This document shows positions 26,135 through 35,163 of a stretch of DNA of 64,000 nt, one piece after another. The position numbers and the translations under genes are program-made. The notes beneath the pieces are model-generated. The model saw only the letters and a program-made list of their open reading frames with translations. It was not told the origin of the DNA and did not search any database. Position 1 is the stretch's first letter, and each line of letters opens with the position of its first letter. The DNA lies in NCBI RefSeq assembly GCF_021032705.1, contig NZ_JAHVXI010000004.1, positions 303,179 through 367,178 on the forward strand, written 5' to 3'. The stretch comes from Psychroserpens luteolus (GTDB lineage: Bacteria; Bacteroidota; Bacteroidia; Flavobacteriales; Flavobacteriaceae).

Positions 26135-27381
26135 TGCAAGCAGAAATTATTACCATTGGTGATGAGATTCTTATTGGGCAAATTATTGACTCGAATTCTG
26201 CATTTATCGCAAAGCAACTCAACAAAATTGGTGTATCAGTGTATCAGATTACTTCGGTACAGGACGACAAAGCACATATTTTAAAGGCCTTTTCTGAAGC
26301 TGAAACTAATGCGGATATTGTCATGATTACTGGTGGTTTAGGTCCTACAAAGGACGATATCACTAAAAAAACAATCGCCGATTATTTTGAAGATACTTTG
26401 GTAGAAGATCCTTCCGTTAGAAAAAATGTAGAGCATATTTGGGAAGTATATGTCAAAAAACCTATAATGCAAGTCAATTTAGATCAAGCTTTGGTACCTT
26501 CAAAAGCTGAGGTTTTGATGAATAAATATGGTAGTGCTCCCGGAATGTGGCTAGAAAAAAACGATACTGTATTTATTTCTTTACCTGGAGTACCTTATGA
26601 AATGAAAGCATTAATGGAAGATGAAGTCATTCCTAAACTAAGAACACGATTTCAGTTTCCTTATATCAAACACAAAACGTTTTTAACCTATGGTATGGGT
26701 GAAAGTACACTCGCTGAGCGTATCGAAACGTTTGAAAATGAATTACCAGATTTTATCAAACTCGCTTATCTGCCTAGCTTAGGTCGTGTGCGTTTACGAT
26801 TGTCCGCTAAACATAGAGATAAGAGTCTTGTTGAAGCCGAAATGGAAAAACAAACGCAATTATTATTGCCACAAATTCATGATATTTTTGTCGGATTTGA
26901 AAATGATTTGTCCATAGAGGCCGTTATTGGTAAATACTTAACCGAAATAGAAAAAACAGTAGCTACTGCCGAAAGTTGTACAGGAGGTCTCATTGCAGAA
27001 CGATTTACAGCCAATCCTGGAGCTTCAAAATATTTTAAAGGAAGCGTAGTAAGCTATACCAAAGAGATAAAAGTCAATATGCTTAACGTTTCCGAAGCAT
27101 TGATAGACGAATATTCTGTGGTGAGTGGTGCTGTAGCAGAAGCCATGGCGAAAAATGTGAGATCCTTGTTACATACAGATTATGCGATTGCAACTACAGG
27201 CAATGCAGGACCTACAAAAGATGATACTGCTGAAGACTTAGGAATTGTATACATTGCTATTGCTACAAAAGATGATGTGTATTCTGAAAAATTCAGCTTT
27301 GGAAATCATCGTGTTAAAGTAATCAACAAAGCAGCAAATAAGGCCTTTGAAATGCTACAAAAAGAAATTTTAAAAAAGTAG
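26134..27381 (+). CDS. cinA: CinA family protein (nicotinamide-nucleotide amidase type)
   Basis: The 415-residue protein has the full two-domain architecture. Residues about 1-170 form the MoCF/COG1058 domain (EIITIGDEILIGQIIDSNS, TGGLGPTKDD), linked to ADP-ribose pyrophosphatase activity in some members. Residues about 255-412 form the CinA amidase domain (ATAESCTGGLIAERFT, VSGAVAEAMA, ATTGNAGP), which deamidates NMN to nicotinic acid mononucleotide in NAD salvage. It is cytosolic. It is the last gene of the exonuclease run and precedes the ribosomal protein operon, an order I know from other flavobacteria. Confidence 0.95.
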   Translation: MQAEIITIGDEILIGQIIDSNSAFIAKQLNKIGVSVYQITSVQDDKAHILKAFSEAETNADIVMITGGLGPTKDDITKKTIADYFEDTLVEDPSVRKNVEHIWEVYVKKPIMQVNLDQALVPSKAEVLMNKYGSAPGMWLEKNDTVFISLPGVPYEMKALMEDEVIPKLRTRFQFPYIKHKTFLTYGMGESTLAERIETFENELPDFIKLAYLPSLGRVRLRLSAKHRDKSLVEAEMEKQTQLLLPQIHDIFVGFENDLSIEAVIGKYLTEIEKTVATAESCTGGLIAERFTANPGASKYFKGSVVSYTKEIKVNMLNVSEALIDEYSVVSGAVAEAMAKNVRSLLHTDYAIATTGNAGPTKDDTAEDLGIVYIAIATKDDVYSEKFSFGNHRVKVINKAANKAFEMLQKEILKK

Positions 27382-27390
27382 CACTTTTAG

Positions 27391-27422
27391 TTTGTTGATA
27401 TTGTAAAGTTTTATTAAATTTG
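27391..27422 (+). promoter_or_regulatory. Bacteroidota promoter of the rpmB-rpmG operon
   Basis: TTTG at 27391-27394, a 20-base spacer and TAAATTTG at 27415-27422 match the Bacteroidota consensus TTTG-N17-23-TAnnTTTG on both elements. Transcription would start near 27430, leaving a leader of about 30 bases before rpmB. This is the best promoter match in the window. Confidence 0.75.
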
Positions 27423-27461
27423 CACCCTGTTTTAAAGAAACATAATTAAAGTTAGAAAGAA

Positions 27462-27698
27462 ATGTCAAGAGTTTGTGAACTTACAGGAAAGAAAGCGATG
27501 GTTGGAAACAACGTATCTCACGCAATGAACAAAACGAAGCGTAAATTTAACGCTAACTTAATCAAGAAGCGTTTTTATATTCCTGAGGAAGATAAGTGGG
27601 TAACTTTAAAAGTATCGACTTCAGCATTAAAGACTATCAACAAGGTTGGTATTTCTGCTGCAATCAAAGAAGCTAAATCCAAAGGATTTTTAAAATAA
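27462..27698 (+). CDS. rpmB: Large-subunit ribosomal protein bL28
   Basis: The 78-residue basic protein starts SRVCELTGKKAMVGNNVSHA, the conserved bL28 N-terminus, followed by KTKRKFNANL and the typical TLKVSTSALKTINKVG. It is a structural protein of the 50S subunit. It heads the rpmB-rpmG-DUF4295 group behind a clear promoter. Confidence 0.98.
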   Translation: MSRVCELTGKKAMVGNNVSHAMNKTKRKFNANLIKKRFYIPEEDKWVTLKVSTSALKTINKVGISAAIKEAKSKGFLK

Positions 27699-27725
27699 TA
27701 GCATAACGCGTTAAAGACACGTACA

Positions 27726-27908
27726 ATGGCAAAGAAAGGAAATAGAATACAAGTTATATTAGAATGTACAGAGCATAAAGAGTCTGGAATGCCAGGAACT
27801 TCTCGTTACATTACTACAAAAAATAAAAAGAATACGCCAGACAGAATGGAGATTAAGAAATTTAATCCAATTCTTAAACGTATGACAGTTCACAAAGAAA
27901 TTAAATAA
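27726..27908 (+). CDS. rpmG: Large-subunit ribosomal protein bL33
   Basis: The 60-residue basic protein ([18 protein letters not shown] ... [21 protein letters not shown]) is bL33 of the cysteine-free type: the zinc-ribbon cysteines are absent apart from one Cys, so it does not bind zinc. The gene lies 27 bases after rpmB. Confidence 0.98.
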   Translation: MAKKGNRIQVILECTEHKESGMPGTSRYITTKNKKNTPDRMEIKKFNPILKRMTVHKEIK

Positions 27909-27916
27909 TTAGAGTC

Positions 27917-28069
27917 ATGGCAAAGAAATCAGTAGCATCATTACAAACAGGATCTAAAAGACTTACTAAAGCAATCAAAATGGTAAAATCACCAAAGACA
28001 GGTGCTTACATGTTTGTTGAGTCAGTAATGGCACCAGAGTTTGTCAATGATTTTTTAAACAAAAAATAA
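27917..28069 (+). CDS. DUF4295 small basic protein, probably ribosome-associated
   Basis: The 50-residue product (MAKKSVASLQTGSKRLTKAI ... EFVNDFLNKK) is very basic at its N-terminus and matches the DUF4295 family that accompanies rpmG across Bacteroidota. It starts 8 bases after the rpmG stop and ends just before a strong terminator, so it belongs to the ribosomal operon. Gene position, size and charge suggest a lineage-specific ribosomal protein. I recall a Bacteroidota-specific large-subunit protein called bL38 but cannot confirm that it is this family. Confidence 0.92.
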   Translation: MAKKSVASLQTGSKRLTKAIKMVKSPKTGAYMFVESVMAPEFVNDFLNKK

Positions 28070-28093
28070 ATTAGATATTTATATCTAGTGACG

Positions 28094-28123
28094 AACTGCT
28101 TTCATATTTGAAAGCAGTTTTTT
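28094..28123 (+). terminator. Terminator of the ribosomal protein operon
   Basis: Arms AACTGCTTTC / GAAAGCAGTT with a seven-T run. It separates the rpmB group from ftsY, which then needs its own promoter or readthrough. Confidence 0.88.
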
Positions 28124-28212
28124 TATGTCTATATTTGAGCAGTTTTCTGCCAAAATAGCAGAAAAAAGTTTCGGCTCGATAGTTGACTAGAACTTATAAA
28201 TAAGTATAACGA

Positions 28213-29187
28213 ATGAGTTTTTTTAAAAAGATATTTTCTTCGGAAAAAAAAGAAACCTTAGACAAAGGGTTAGAGAAATCGAAAACGTCGTTTTTCTCGA
28301 AATTAAATAAAGCAGTTGCAGGTAAATCCAAAGTTGATGATGATGTATTGGATAACTTGGAGGAAGTGCTAGTAACTAGTGATGTTGGTGTCAATACGAC
28401 ACTTAAAGTTATTGAACGTATCGAAGAACGTGTGTCTAAAGATAAATATTTAGGGACTTCAGAATTAAATAAAATCTTACGCGAGGAAATTGCTGGATTG
28501 TTGTCTGAGACTAATTCTGGTGAAGATACAGATTATACAATTCCTGATTTGCCAAAACAGGAAGATGGCACAAAAACACCATATGTTCTTATGGTAGTAG
28601 GTGTTAATGGTGTAGGGAAAACAACAACCATTGGTAAATTAGCTTATCAGTTTAAAAAGAAAGGACTTAAAGTCGTTTTAGGAGCAGCAGATACCTTTAG
28701 AGCTGCTGCCATTGATCAACTTCAGGTTTGGGCAGACCGTGTCGATGTGCCTATGGTACGTCAAGATATGGGAAGTGATCCTGCTAGCGTAGCTTTTGAT
28801 GCCCTACAATCTGGTGTGAACCAAGATGCCGATGTGATTATTATTGATACCGCAGGACGTTTACATAACAAAGTGAACTTAATGAACGAGTTGAGTAAGG
28901 TGAAGCGTGTGATGCAAAAAGTGATAGGAGATGCACCTCACGATGTGTTATTGGTTTTAGATGGTTCTACAGGCCAAAATGCTTTTGAGCAGGCCAAACA
29001 GTTTACTGCCGCAACAGAAGTCTCTGCATTAGCCGTTACAAAATTAGATGGAACTGCTAAAGGCGGTGTGGTTATTGGAATTAGTGACCAGTTTCAAATT
29101 CCGGTTAAATATATTGGCGTTGGTGAAGGGATTGAAGATTTACAGGTCTTTAATAAATATGAGTTTGTAGATAGTTTCTTTAAATAG
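28213..29187 (+). CDS. ftsY: Signal recognition particle receptor FtsY
   Basis: FtsY is the membrane-associated SRP receptor GTPase that delivers ribosome-nascent chains to SecYEG. The 324-residue protein lacks the long acidic A domain of E. coli FtsY and starts with a short amphipathic basic helix (MSFFKKIFSSEKKETL), as usual in Bacteroidota. The N domain (about 25-100) is followed by the G domain: P-loop GVNGVGKTTTIGKLA (about 130-144), DTFRAAA, DTAGRLHN, TKLDGTAKGG and the closing GVGEGIEDLQVF. Confidence 0.97.
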   Translation: MSFFKKIFSSEKKETLDKGLEKSKTSFFSKLNKAVAGKSKVDDDVLDNLEEVLVTSDVGVNTTLKVIERIEERVSKDKYLGTSELNKILREEIAGLLSETNSGEDTDYTIPDLPKQEDGTKTPYVLMVVGVNGVGKTTTIGKLAYQFKKKGLKVVLGAADTFRAAAIDQLQVWADRVDVPMVRQDMGSDPASVAFDALQSGVNQDADVIIIDTAGRLHNKVNLMNELSKVKRVMQKVIGDAPHDVLLVLDGSTGQNAFEQAKQFTAATEVSALAVTKLDGTAKGGVVIGISDQFQIPVKYIGVGEGIEDLQVFNKYEFVDSFFK

Positions 29188-29200
29188 AGAGCAGAGCATT

Positions 29201-29536
29201 TTGAATAACGAAAAAGTTTTAAGAGTACTTTCAATTGTTACTTTTGCTTATGCACTTATTCGAGTACTCTATTATTTACAAAAGATTGTTTACACTTACC
29301 TTGATGGAACAAGCAGTCCGTTAATTCCAACATATTTATGGAAGTTTGCTGCATTTCCAAAAATTATACTGTCTCTAATTTTTATAGTAATAGCAATATA
29401 TTCTTATAGAAGCTTTAAAACGAAACGCTATCATACTTTTGTAATTTGGCTTCTTTTTGTCTATTCTGTTTTGTTTATCTTTATAGGACATTATATTTAT
29501 GATTTTATAAATACGTTCAATCCTTATGGCTCATAG
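29201..29536 (+). CDS. Small integral membrane protein, TTG start
   Basis: The 111-residue product has three hydrophobic helices (about 8-27, 52-67 and 80-100) joined by short loops and ends in INTFNPYGS. No ATG lies in the frame; the TTG at 29201, 13 bases after the ftsY stop, is the only reasonable start and gives MNNEKVLRVL. The stop overlaps the ATG of the next gene by 11 bases, indicating coupled translation. Family not recognised. Confidence 0.7.
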   Translation: MNNEKVLRVLSIVTFAYALIRVLYYLQKIVYTYLDGTSSPLIPTYLWKFAAFPKIILSLIFIVIAIYSYRSFKTKRYHTFVIWLLFVYSVLFIFIGHYIYDFINTFNPYGS

Positions 29537-29954
29537 TATCTATTTCGATTTTTACATTGAGGCGCCAAAACAAAAAGTTTTTGAAGCCTTTACGTTGCCA
29601 GAACATTTAGATAATTGGTGGCCGTTAAAGTCGTCTGGAAAACCAGAACTGGGAGCGATCTATAACCTTAATTTTACCGATGATTACAATTGGTTTGGTG
29701 AAGTCGCAAAAGTTGAAACCAATGAGCATTTTTATTTAAAAATGACAAATGCCGATGCCGATTGGAACCCAACAACTTTTGGGATTACTTTAGAAGAGCA
29801 TGACAATAAAACCTTGTTTAAGTTCTCACATACCGATTGGCCAGAGAATAATCATGAATATAGAAATTCTTCATTTTGCTGGGCACAATTATTACAAGAC
29901 TTAAAAAACTACATCGAAAAAGGAACAATTATTCCTTTTGAAGAACGCAGTTGA
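29526..29954 (+). CDS. SRPBCC/AHSA1-type START-fold protein
   Basis: The 142-residue protein has the AHSA1-like pattern: an opening beta-strand HSIYFDFYIEAPKQKVFEAFT, then HLDNWWPLKSSGKPELGAIYNL, a central sheet and a long C-terminal helix (CWAQLLQDLKNYIEKG). Members bind hydrophobic ligands or act as Hsp90 co-chaperone-like proteins; the ligand here is unknown. It starts inside the end of the preceding membrane protein gene. Confidence 0.85.
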   Translation: MAHSIYFDFYIEAPKQKVFEAFTLPEHLDNWWPLKSSGKPELGAIYNLNFTDDYNWFGEVAKVETNEHFYLKMTNADADWNPTTFGITLEEHDNKTLFKFSHTDWPENNHEYRNSSFCWAQLLQDLKNYIEKGTIIPFEERS

Positions 29955-29985
29955 TTTTTCCGTATTTTTATTAAAAATACAAATC

Positions 29986-31659
29986 ATGCGTTTTATACTT
30001 CTATTCTGCCTCATTCTAATTACCTACAACTGTAAACCTTCCGACGAAAAGAAAACATCTTCAGAAGACACTCAAGCTGCTGAAACAGCTAACGACAGTG
30101 ATGATCTAAGCGATATTTCTACTAAAGACTTTAGAGAGTTTAAAGTTTTAGATTCTAAGTATATTAATACTACTGAGCTTTGGGATGTTATAGATGATGA
30201 CTTAAAAGATTTTACCGAAGACGACTATTTTGCATTAAAACCTCTTATTCTTGATCAGGATATTCCATCACTTCAAAAACATATGTCTGAAGGTCTACTT
30301 AGTTACGAGTCATTAACAAAGTTTTATTTATATCGTATAAAAAAGTTTGATCGTGAAAATGAGTTGTCTTTAAATTCAGTGATTGCTTTAAATCCTAACG
30401 TTATAAAACAAGCAATAGCAAGAGATAAGTTGTTTCAAGAAGATAAAAAGAAGTACAAGCATCCAATTTACGGCATGCCTATTCTTTTAAAAGATAATAT
30501 AAATACATCCGAAATGCCAACGACAGCAGGTTCAGTAGCTTTAAAAGATAATACGACCGAAGATGCTTTTATAGTCAAACAACTTAAATCTAAAGGTGCA
30601 TTAATTCTTGGAAAAGCCAATTTAAGTGAATGGGCATACTTCTTTTGTGGTGATTGTCCAAGTGGTTATTCTGCAATTGGTGGTCAAACCTTAAATCCTT
30701 ATGGTCGAAAAATTATAGATACTGGAGGCTCTAGTTCTGGAAGCGGTGTGGCTGTTGCAGCTAACTTTTGTGTAGCAGCTATTGGAAGTGAAACTTCTGG
30801 TTCAATCTTATCACCTTCTAGTCAAAACTCTGTAGTTGGCTTAAAACCTACCATTGGTCTGGTAAGTCGTAGTGGTATTGTTCCTATTTCATCAACTTTG
30901 GATACTGCTGGACCTATGACTAAAAATGTAATGGATAATGCCATTGTATTAGACGCGATTTTTGGATTTGATAACGACGATTCTAAGAGTATTAACACAA
31001 AATGGGGCGCCAGTTTTTACTATGGGAGCTTTGGTGTTGCTAACAAGTTAAATAACAAGCGATTTGGAGCTTTTAAAGGGCTAATGGAAGATCAACTTTA
31101 TACACAGGCGGTTGAAGTTCTTAAAAGCCAAGGTGCTGAAATAATTGAAATAGAAGCTCTAGATGTGAACCTTCCAGATTTTATTCGACTGCTTAATATA
31201 GACATGAAAGTAGATTTGGTGAGCTATTTAAAAGACTATGGAAATCCGTATTTAGAGTATACTTCTATTGAAGATATTATGGATTTTAATCGAAAAGATA
31301 GTACGCGTATAATGCCATACGGGCAAAAGTTGTTTCAAGGTATTTCTGACGATTCTGCAACCAATGAGGAGTTTGCAAAAATAAAAGCGATTTTGAAAAC
31401 AAACGGGAAACGTTTTTTTGATGAGCCCATGACTGCACATAATTTAGATGCAGTTTTATCTATTAATAATTATCATGCTGGTTTTGCAGCTGTAGCAGAG
31501 TATCCTGCGTTGACTGTGCCTATGGGTTATGCCGAAAATGGAGCTCCTAAAGGCCTCACGTTAATAAGTTTGCCTTTGCGCGAAATAGATCTTTTGAATT
31601 GGGCTCGTGTTTATGAGCAAGCATCTAAAATGCGAAAAGCACCAGATAATTATAATTAA
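29986..31659 (+). CDS. Amidase-signature lipoprotein
   Basis: The 557-residue product begins MRFILLFCLILITYNC, a lipoprotein signal with the Cys at residue 16, followed by an acidic Ser/Asp/Glu linker. The amidase-signature domain covers about residues 100-550: catalytic Lys169 in MPILLKDNINT, the Ser-rich GGSSSGSG (about 247-254) carrying the cis-Ser and nucleophile, and the GLKPTIGLVSRSG motif. It hydrolyses an amide in the periplasm or on the outer membrane; substrate unknown. A frame start at 29938 would place 16 residues ahead of the signal, so I used the later ATG. The 3' end overlaps the convergent serine hydrolase by 4 bases. Confidence 0.92.
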   Translation: MRFILLFCLILITYNCKPSDEKKTSSEDTQAAETANDSDDLSDISTKDFREFKVLDSKYINTTELWDVIDDDLKDFTEDDYFALKPLILDQDIPSLQKHMSEGLLSYESLTKFYLYRIKKFDRENELSLNSVIALNPNVIKQAIARDKLFQEDKKKYKHPIYGMPILLKDNINTSEMPTTAGSVALKDNTTEDAFIVKQLKSKGALILGKANLSEWAYFFCGDCPSGYSAIGGQTLNPYGRKIIDTGGSSSGSGVAVAANFCVAAIGSETSGSILSPSSQNSVVGLKPTIGLVSRSGIVPISSTLDTAGPMTKNVMDNAIVLDAIFGFDNDDSKSINTKWGASFYYGSFGVANKLNNKRFGAFKGLMEDQLYTQAVEVLKSQGAEIIEIEALDVNLPDFIRLLNIDMKVDLVSYLKDYGNPYLEYTSIEDIMDFNRKDSTRIMPYGQKLFQGISDDSATNEEFAKIKAILKTNGKRFFDEPMTAHNLDAVLSINNYHAGFAAVAEYPALTVPMGYAENGAPKGLTLISLPLREIDLLNWARVYEQASKMRKAPDNYN

Positions 31660-32762
31660 TTGGTTAGAGCGTTTATCTTTTCCCATAAATCATCATCAAA
31701 GGTTGAGAGCGCAAAGTTGATGTCATCTGCGGCTTCTCCCATTCTAACGACCACTAAATCTTTGCTTGGCACGATATAGATCTTTTGATCATCTCGTCCT
31801 AAAGCGCAATACATATCCTCTGGCGCATTTGGAATTAATTCTCCTGAAAACTCAAGCTGCGTTTGAGGTAAACGGTATGTTGATTTCCCATTGAGCCACC
31901 ATAAATAACCATAGGCTTGATTTAAGGATTGTGAGGTGTTTGTCGCTTCATTTATAAAAGCTTCAGATACAATTCGAGTATCTTCCCATTTTCCACTGGC
32001 AGAAATCATCAATCCGAAACGCGCCATACTTCTCGTATTACTCCAATACACATTGAAATCACTAGTTTGAATCCATGCACCTGTCATTCCGATTTTAGTT
32101 TTTAGGCTCGTATTAAAATAATTAGCCCATGTTTGATTGCTGACTTCAGCAATAACATCTTGTAGTTTTACATATACATTATGATAGGCCCAACGCTCTC
32201 CAGCATCTGTAATATATTGTAAGTTTTCAGTAGAAACATCATCACCTAAACTGTCATCTAAACCAGAATTCATTGAGAGTAAGTTTTTACACGAAATCAA
32301 GTTTTCTTTATTCAATGGAATGTTTGTCCAACCCGTTCCCAAATATTCAGAAACAGCATCATCTATATCTAGTAATCCTTCATCCTGAGCGATTCCTGTA
32401 ACAGTTGTCGTTAAGGTTTTTCCTGCACTAGCCCAGTACCAAGGAGACGCATTGTTATGACCATTCATATAAGCTTCTACAACAATTTTTCCATTGTGCA
32501 GTATCATAAAACTCTTTGTGTTTTTTTCTTCCAGAAAATCTAAAAGTGGTTGAAGTTCTAATTCATTCCACTCTAATTCCGCCATGGATGTTGTGTCCCA
32601 GGTCTCACTACCATCAGTTGGAGGGAAGTACGTGAATTCAGGTTCTGGCGTGCCGTCAATAAGGGTTTGAGTATTGTCATCATCTGAAGTACAATTGCAT
32701 AAAAAAGATATGCAGACTAAAATAAAGGTATAGTGTACAAACTTCATAAATTGAGATTTCAT
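31656..32762 (-). CDS. Serine hydrolase lipoprotein (class C beta-lactamase/PBP-like)
   Basis: About 368 residues with a lipoprotein signal (KFVHYTFILVCISFLCNC). The beta-lactamase-fold domain has SxxK in YWASAGKTLT (S112, K115), a YxN-like YHN in RWAYHNVYVKL and a WWLNGKSTYRL stretch near the C-terminal third. Proteins of this group are esterases, D-aminopeptidases or PBP-like enzymes in the periplasm; antibiotic hydrolysis is not implied. Start uncertain: ATGs at 32780, 32762 and 32747 are all in frame; the last two both give acceptable signal peptides. Confidence 0.9.
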   Translation of the reverse strand: MKSQFMKFVHYTFILVCISFLCNCTSDDDNTQTLIDGTPEPEFTYFPPTDGSETWDTTSMAELEWNELELQPLLDFLEEKNTKSFMILHNGKIVVEAYMNGHNNASPWYWASAGKTLTTTVTGIAQDEGLLDIDDAVSEYLGTGWTNIPLNKENLISCKNLLSMNSGLDDSLGDDVSTENLQYITDAGERWAYHNVYVKLQDVIAEVSNQTWANYFNTSLKTKIGMTGAWIQTSDFNVYWSNTRSMARFGLMISASGKWEDTRIVSEAFINEATNTSQSLNQAYGYLWWLNGKSTYRLPQTQLEFSGELIPNAPEDMYCALGRDDQKIYIVPSKDLVVVRMGEAADDINFALSTFDDDLWEKINALTN

Positions 32763-32827
32763 AATTGGACTATATCGCATGATAAAGGTTTAATCTTCTG
32801 AAAACAAATATATCACAAATCATTGCG

Positions 32828-32835
32828 TATCTTTG
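32828..32835 (+). promoter_or_regulatory. Candidate -7 element of rimO
   Basis: TATCTTTG matches TAnnTTTG and lies 17 bases before the rimO ATG. No TTTG at the -33 distance. Confidence 0.4.
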
Positions 32836-32852
32836 CAGCCTGAAATTTGACT

Positions 32853-34154
32853 ATGAGAACTAAATCACTTAAGAAAAATAAGATCAACGTCGTAACACTT
32901 GGCTGTAGCAAGAATGTTTACGACAGTGAAGTATTGATGGGACAACTAAAAGCCAGTGGTAAAGATGTTGTTCATGAAGAAGAAGGAAATGTTGTTGTCA
33001 TTAATACCTGTGGTTTTATTAATAATGCGAAGGAAGAAAGTGTAAATACCATTTTGGAGTTTATGCAGAAAAAGGAGGCAGGTGATGTAGATAAAGTATT
33101 TGTTACAGGTTGCTTGAGTGAGCGTTATAAACCAGATCTTCAAAAAGAAATACCTAATGTAGATCAATATTTTGGAACTACAGAATTACCACAATTATTA
33201 AAAGCTTTAGGAGCAGATTATAAACATGAATTAATTGGTGAACGCTTAACAACAACTCCAAAAAATTATGCCTATTTAAAAATCGCTGAAGGTTGCGATA
33301 GACCTTGTAGCTTTTGTGCGATTCCTTTAATGCGTGGAAAACATAAAAGTACACGAATAGAGGAGTTGGTTATAGAAGCCGAAAAGCTGGCTGCTAATGG
33401 TGTTAAAGAGCTTATCTTGATCGCTCAAGATTTGACCTATTATGGTTTGGATCTTTATAAAAAACGAAACCTAGCCGAATTACTAGAGCACTTAGTTAAA
33501 GTTGAAGGAATTGAATGGATTCGTTTGCATTATGCATTTCCAACTGGTTTTCCGATGGATGTGTTAGATATTATGAATCGTGAGCCAAAGATCTGTAACT
33601 ATCTTGATATTCCATTACAGCATATTTCAGATGCTATATTAAAAAGCATGCGTCGCGGAACAACTAAAGAGAAAACCACCAAGTTACTCAAGGAATTTAG
33701 AGCTAAGGTGCCCGAAATGACTATTAGAACGACATTAATTGTCGGTTATCCTGGTGAAACTGAAGAAGACTTTCAAACACTTAAAGAATGGGTCAAGGAG
33801 ATGCGTTTTGAACGTTTAGGATGTTTTACCTATTCTCATGAAGAAAATACACATGCTTATAATTTGGAAGATGATGTTCCAGAAGAGGTGAAAATTGACA
33901 GAGCCAACCAGATTATGGAAATTCAGTCTCAAATCTCATGGGAATTGAATCAGACTAAGATCGGACAAGAGTTTAAAGTGGTGATTGACAGAAAAGAAGG
34001 CAATTACTTTGTGGGTCGTACCGAATATGATTCGCCAGATGTTGATAATGAAGTTTTGATCGATGCGACATCAACTTATTTAAAAACAGGTGAATTCACT
34101 ACAGTTAAAGTGATTGAAGCAGAAGATTTTGATTTGTATGCTGAGGTTGTCTAG
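32853..34154 (+). CDS. rimO: Ribosomal protein uS12 methylthiotransferase RimO
   Basis: RimO is a radical-SAM enzyme with two FeS clusters that methylthiolates an Asp of ribosomal protein uS12. The 433-residue product has the UPF0004 domain with its cysteines (VTLGCSKNVYDSE, VVINTCGF, VTGCLSERY), the radical-SAM motif CDRPCSFC (CxxxCxxC) followed by IPLMRGKHKS, and a C-terminal TRAM domain (GQEFKVVIDRKEGNYFVGRT). I used the ATG giving MRTKSLKKNKINVV; a TTG two codons earlier is possible but unneeded. Confidence 0.97.
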   Translation: MRTKSLKKNKINVVTLGCSKNVYDSEVLMGQLKASGKDVVHEEEGNVVVINTCGFINNAKEESVNTILEFMQKKEAGDVDKVFVTGCLSERYKPDLQKEIPNVDQYFGTTELPQLLKALGADYKHELIGERLTTTPKNYAYLKIAEGCDRPCSFCAIPLMRGKHKSTRIEELVIEAEKLAANGVKELILIAQDLTYYGLDLYKKRNLAELLEHLVKVEGIEWIRLHYAFPTGFPMDVLDIMNREPKICNYLDIPLQHISDAILKSMRRGTTKEKTTKLLKEFRAKVPEMTIRTTLIVGYPGETEEDFQTLKEWVKEMRFERLGCFTYSHEENTHAYNLEDDVPEEVKIDRANQIMEIQSQISWELNQTKIGQEFKVVIDRKEGNYFVGRTEYDSPDVDNEVLIDATSTYLKTGEFTTVKVIEAEDFDLYAEVV

Positions 34155-34158
34155 CTAA

Positions 34159-34968
34159 TCAACAGCCATTTTTAGGTCCAAACGTAAACACTAGCTCTTG
34201 GTCCATTTTTTCTCCTCTAGTGTTTTCAGCAGGTGTCCATTGGCCTGGAATATTTTTGATGAGTTGAATAAGTTTTTTATCTATAGATGGATATCCTGTA
34301 GTCATTGCATCATGTTTAACATTTGAGACTATTCCTTCTTTTGTTATCGTAAAAGAGATTTTAATTGCTCCAAGTTTATCTCCTTTAATAACATGCATAT
34401 CTTCTTTACTATTATCTTTGAGATACTTTATAAGTGCATTTTCACCATTTATATAGGCAGCTTGCTTGTTAGGAACAACAGTAATATGAGGTCCAAAAAA
34501 GCGTTCTTCCAATTTGCCAGTTTCATTATTTGTTGCTTTAAATTCTGTTCTAATTGTAAAATGACTAAAGTATTCAGTAGCTTTTAAAAGTTTTATTTGT
34601 GCGTCAGTCAAATATTCATTTTCTCCATATGCGCGTTTTTCAGAAAGCTGATTATTTTCAACAATGATAAGTTCAACAGCGTTGATATGTGCAATTTGCT
34701 TTTTCTCACCCTCATTAAGAAAATCATAAATTGTTGTTGCATTATGTACATCCGATTTTTTTATTGCAGCAAATCGTGTGTCTACACCATAGTACAAATC
34801 GGGTATTTTATTAGTTACTCTTTTTATATTCTTGCTTTCGAGAGCAAACATATTGCTGTCTGATGATTTGGCTTCATCAATATTAGTTGTATTCGAATTA
34901 GTAAAACTTACGACTAATAAACTTATAATAGCAAGTATTGTACTGAAAATAATAACACGTCTTTTCAT
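34159..34968 (-). CDS. Exported protein with TonB-C-like terminal domain
   Basis: The 269-residue protein has an N-terminal signal anchor (RRVIIFSTILAIISLLVVSF) and a C-terminal domain (about 200-269) with the strand-helix pattern of TonB C-termini: KISFTITKEGIVSNVKHD, TGYPSIDKKLIQLIKNIPGQWTPAENTRG, QELVFTF. The middle region (about 40-190) is not recognised. There is no Pro-rich spanner, so it is unlikely to be a normal TonB; similar domains occur in many Bacteroidota envelope proteins. Its end lies 4 bases from the rimO stop, convergent. Confidence 0.75.
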   Translation of the reverse strand: MKRRVIIFSTILAIISLLVVSFTNSNTTNIDEAKSSDSNMFALESKNIKRVTNKIPDLYYGVDTRFAAIKKSDVHNATTIYDFLNEGEKKQIAHINAVELIIVENNQLSEKRAYGENEYLTDAQIKLLKATEYFSHFTIRTEFKATNNETGKLEERFFGPHITVVPNKQAAYINGENALIKYLKDNSKEDMHVIKGDKLGAIKISFTITKEGIVSNVKHDAMTTGYPSIDKKLIQLIKNIPGQWTPAENTRGEKMDQELVFTFGPKNGC

Positions 34969-35163
34969 AGCATATCTGTTTTATTGTTCATTTGGATCAA
35001 ATGTATTGAATACAGATAGCTGTTCAACAATATCAAATGTAAAAAAAGTGCAAATTTTATGTCAAACGCTGCTCTATGACACTGAATAACGCTCTTAAAA
35101 ATAGTAGTCTAATAATAAACCGTACAAACAAAATTAATGTCTGGGTTTGATTTATTCATTTTA

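Noticed and set aside
28143..28165. Hairpin TTTTCTGC/GCAGAAAA before ftsY
   Set aside because: It has no T run on the plus strand and follows a strong terminator; it may be part of the ftsY leader but I cannot support a function.
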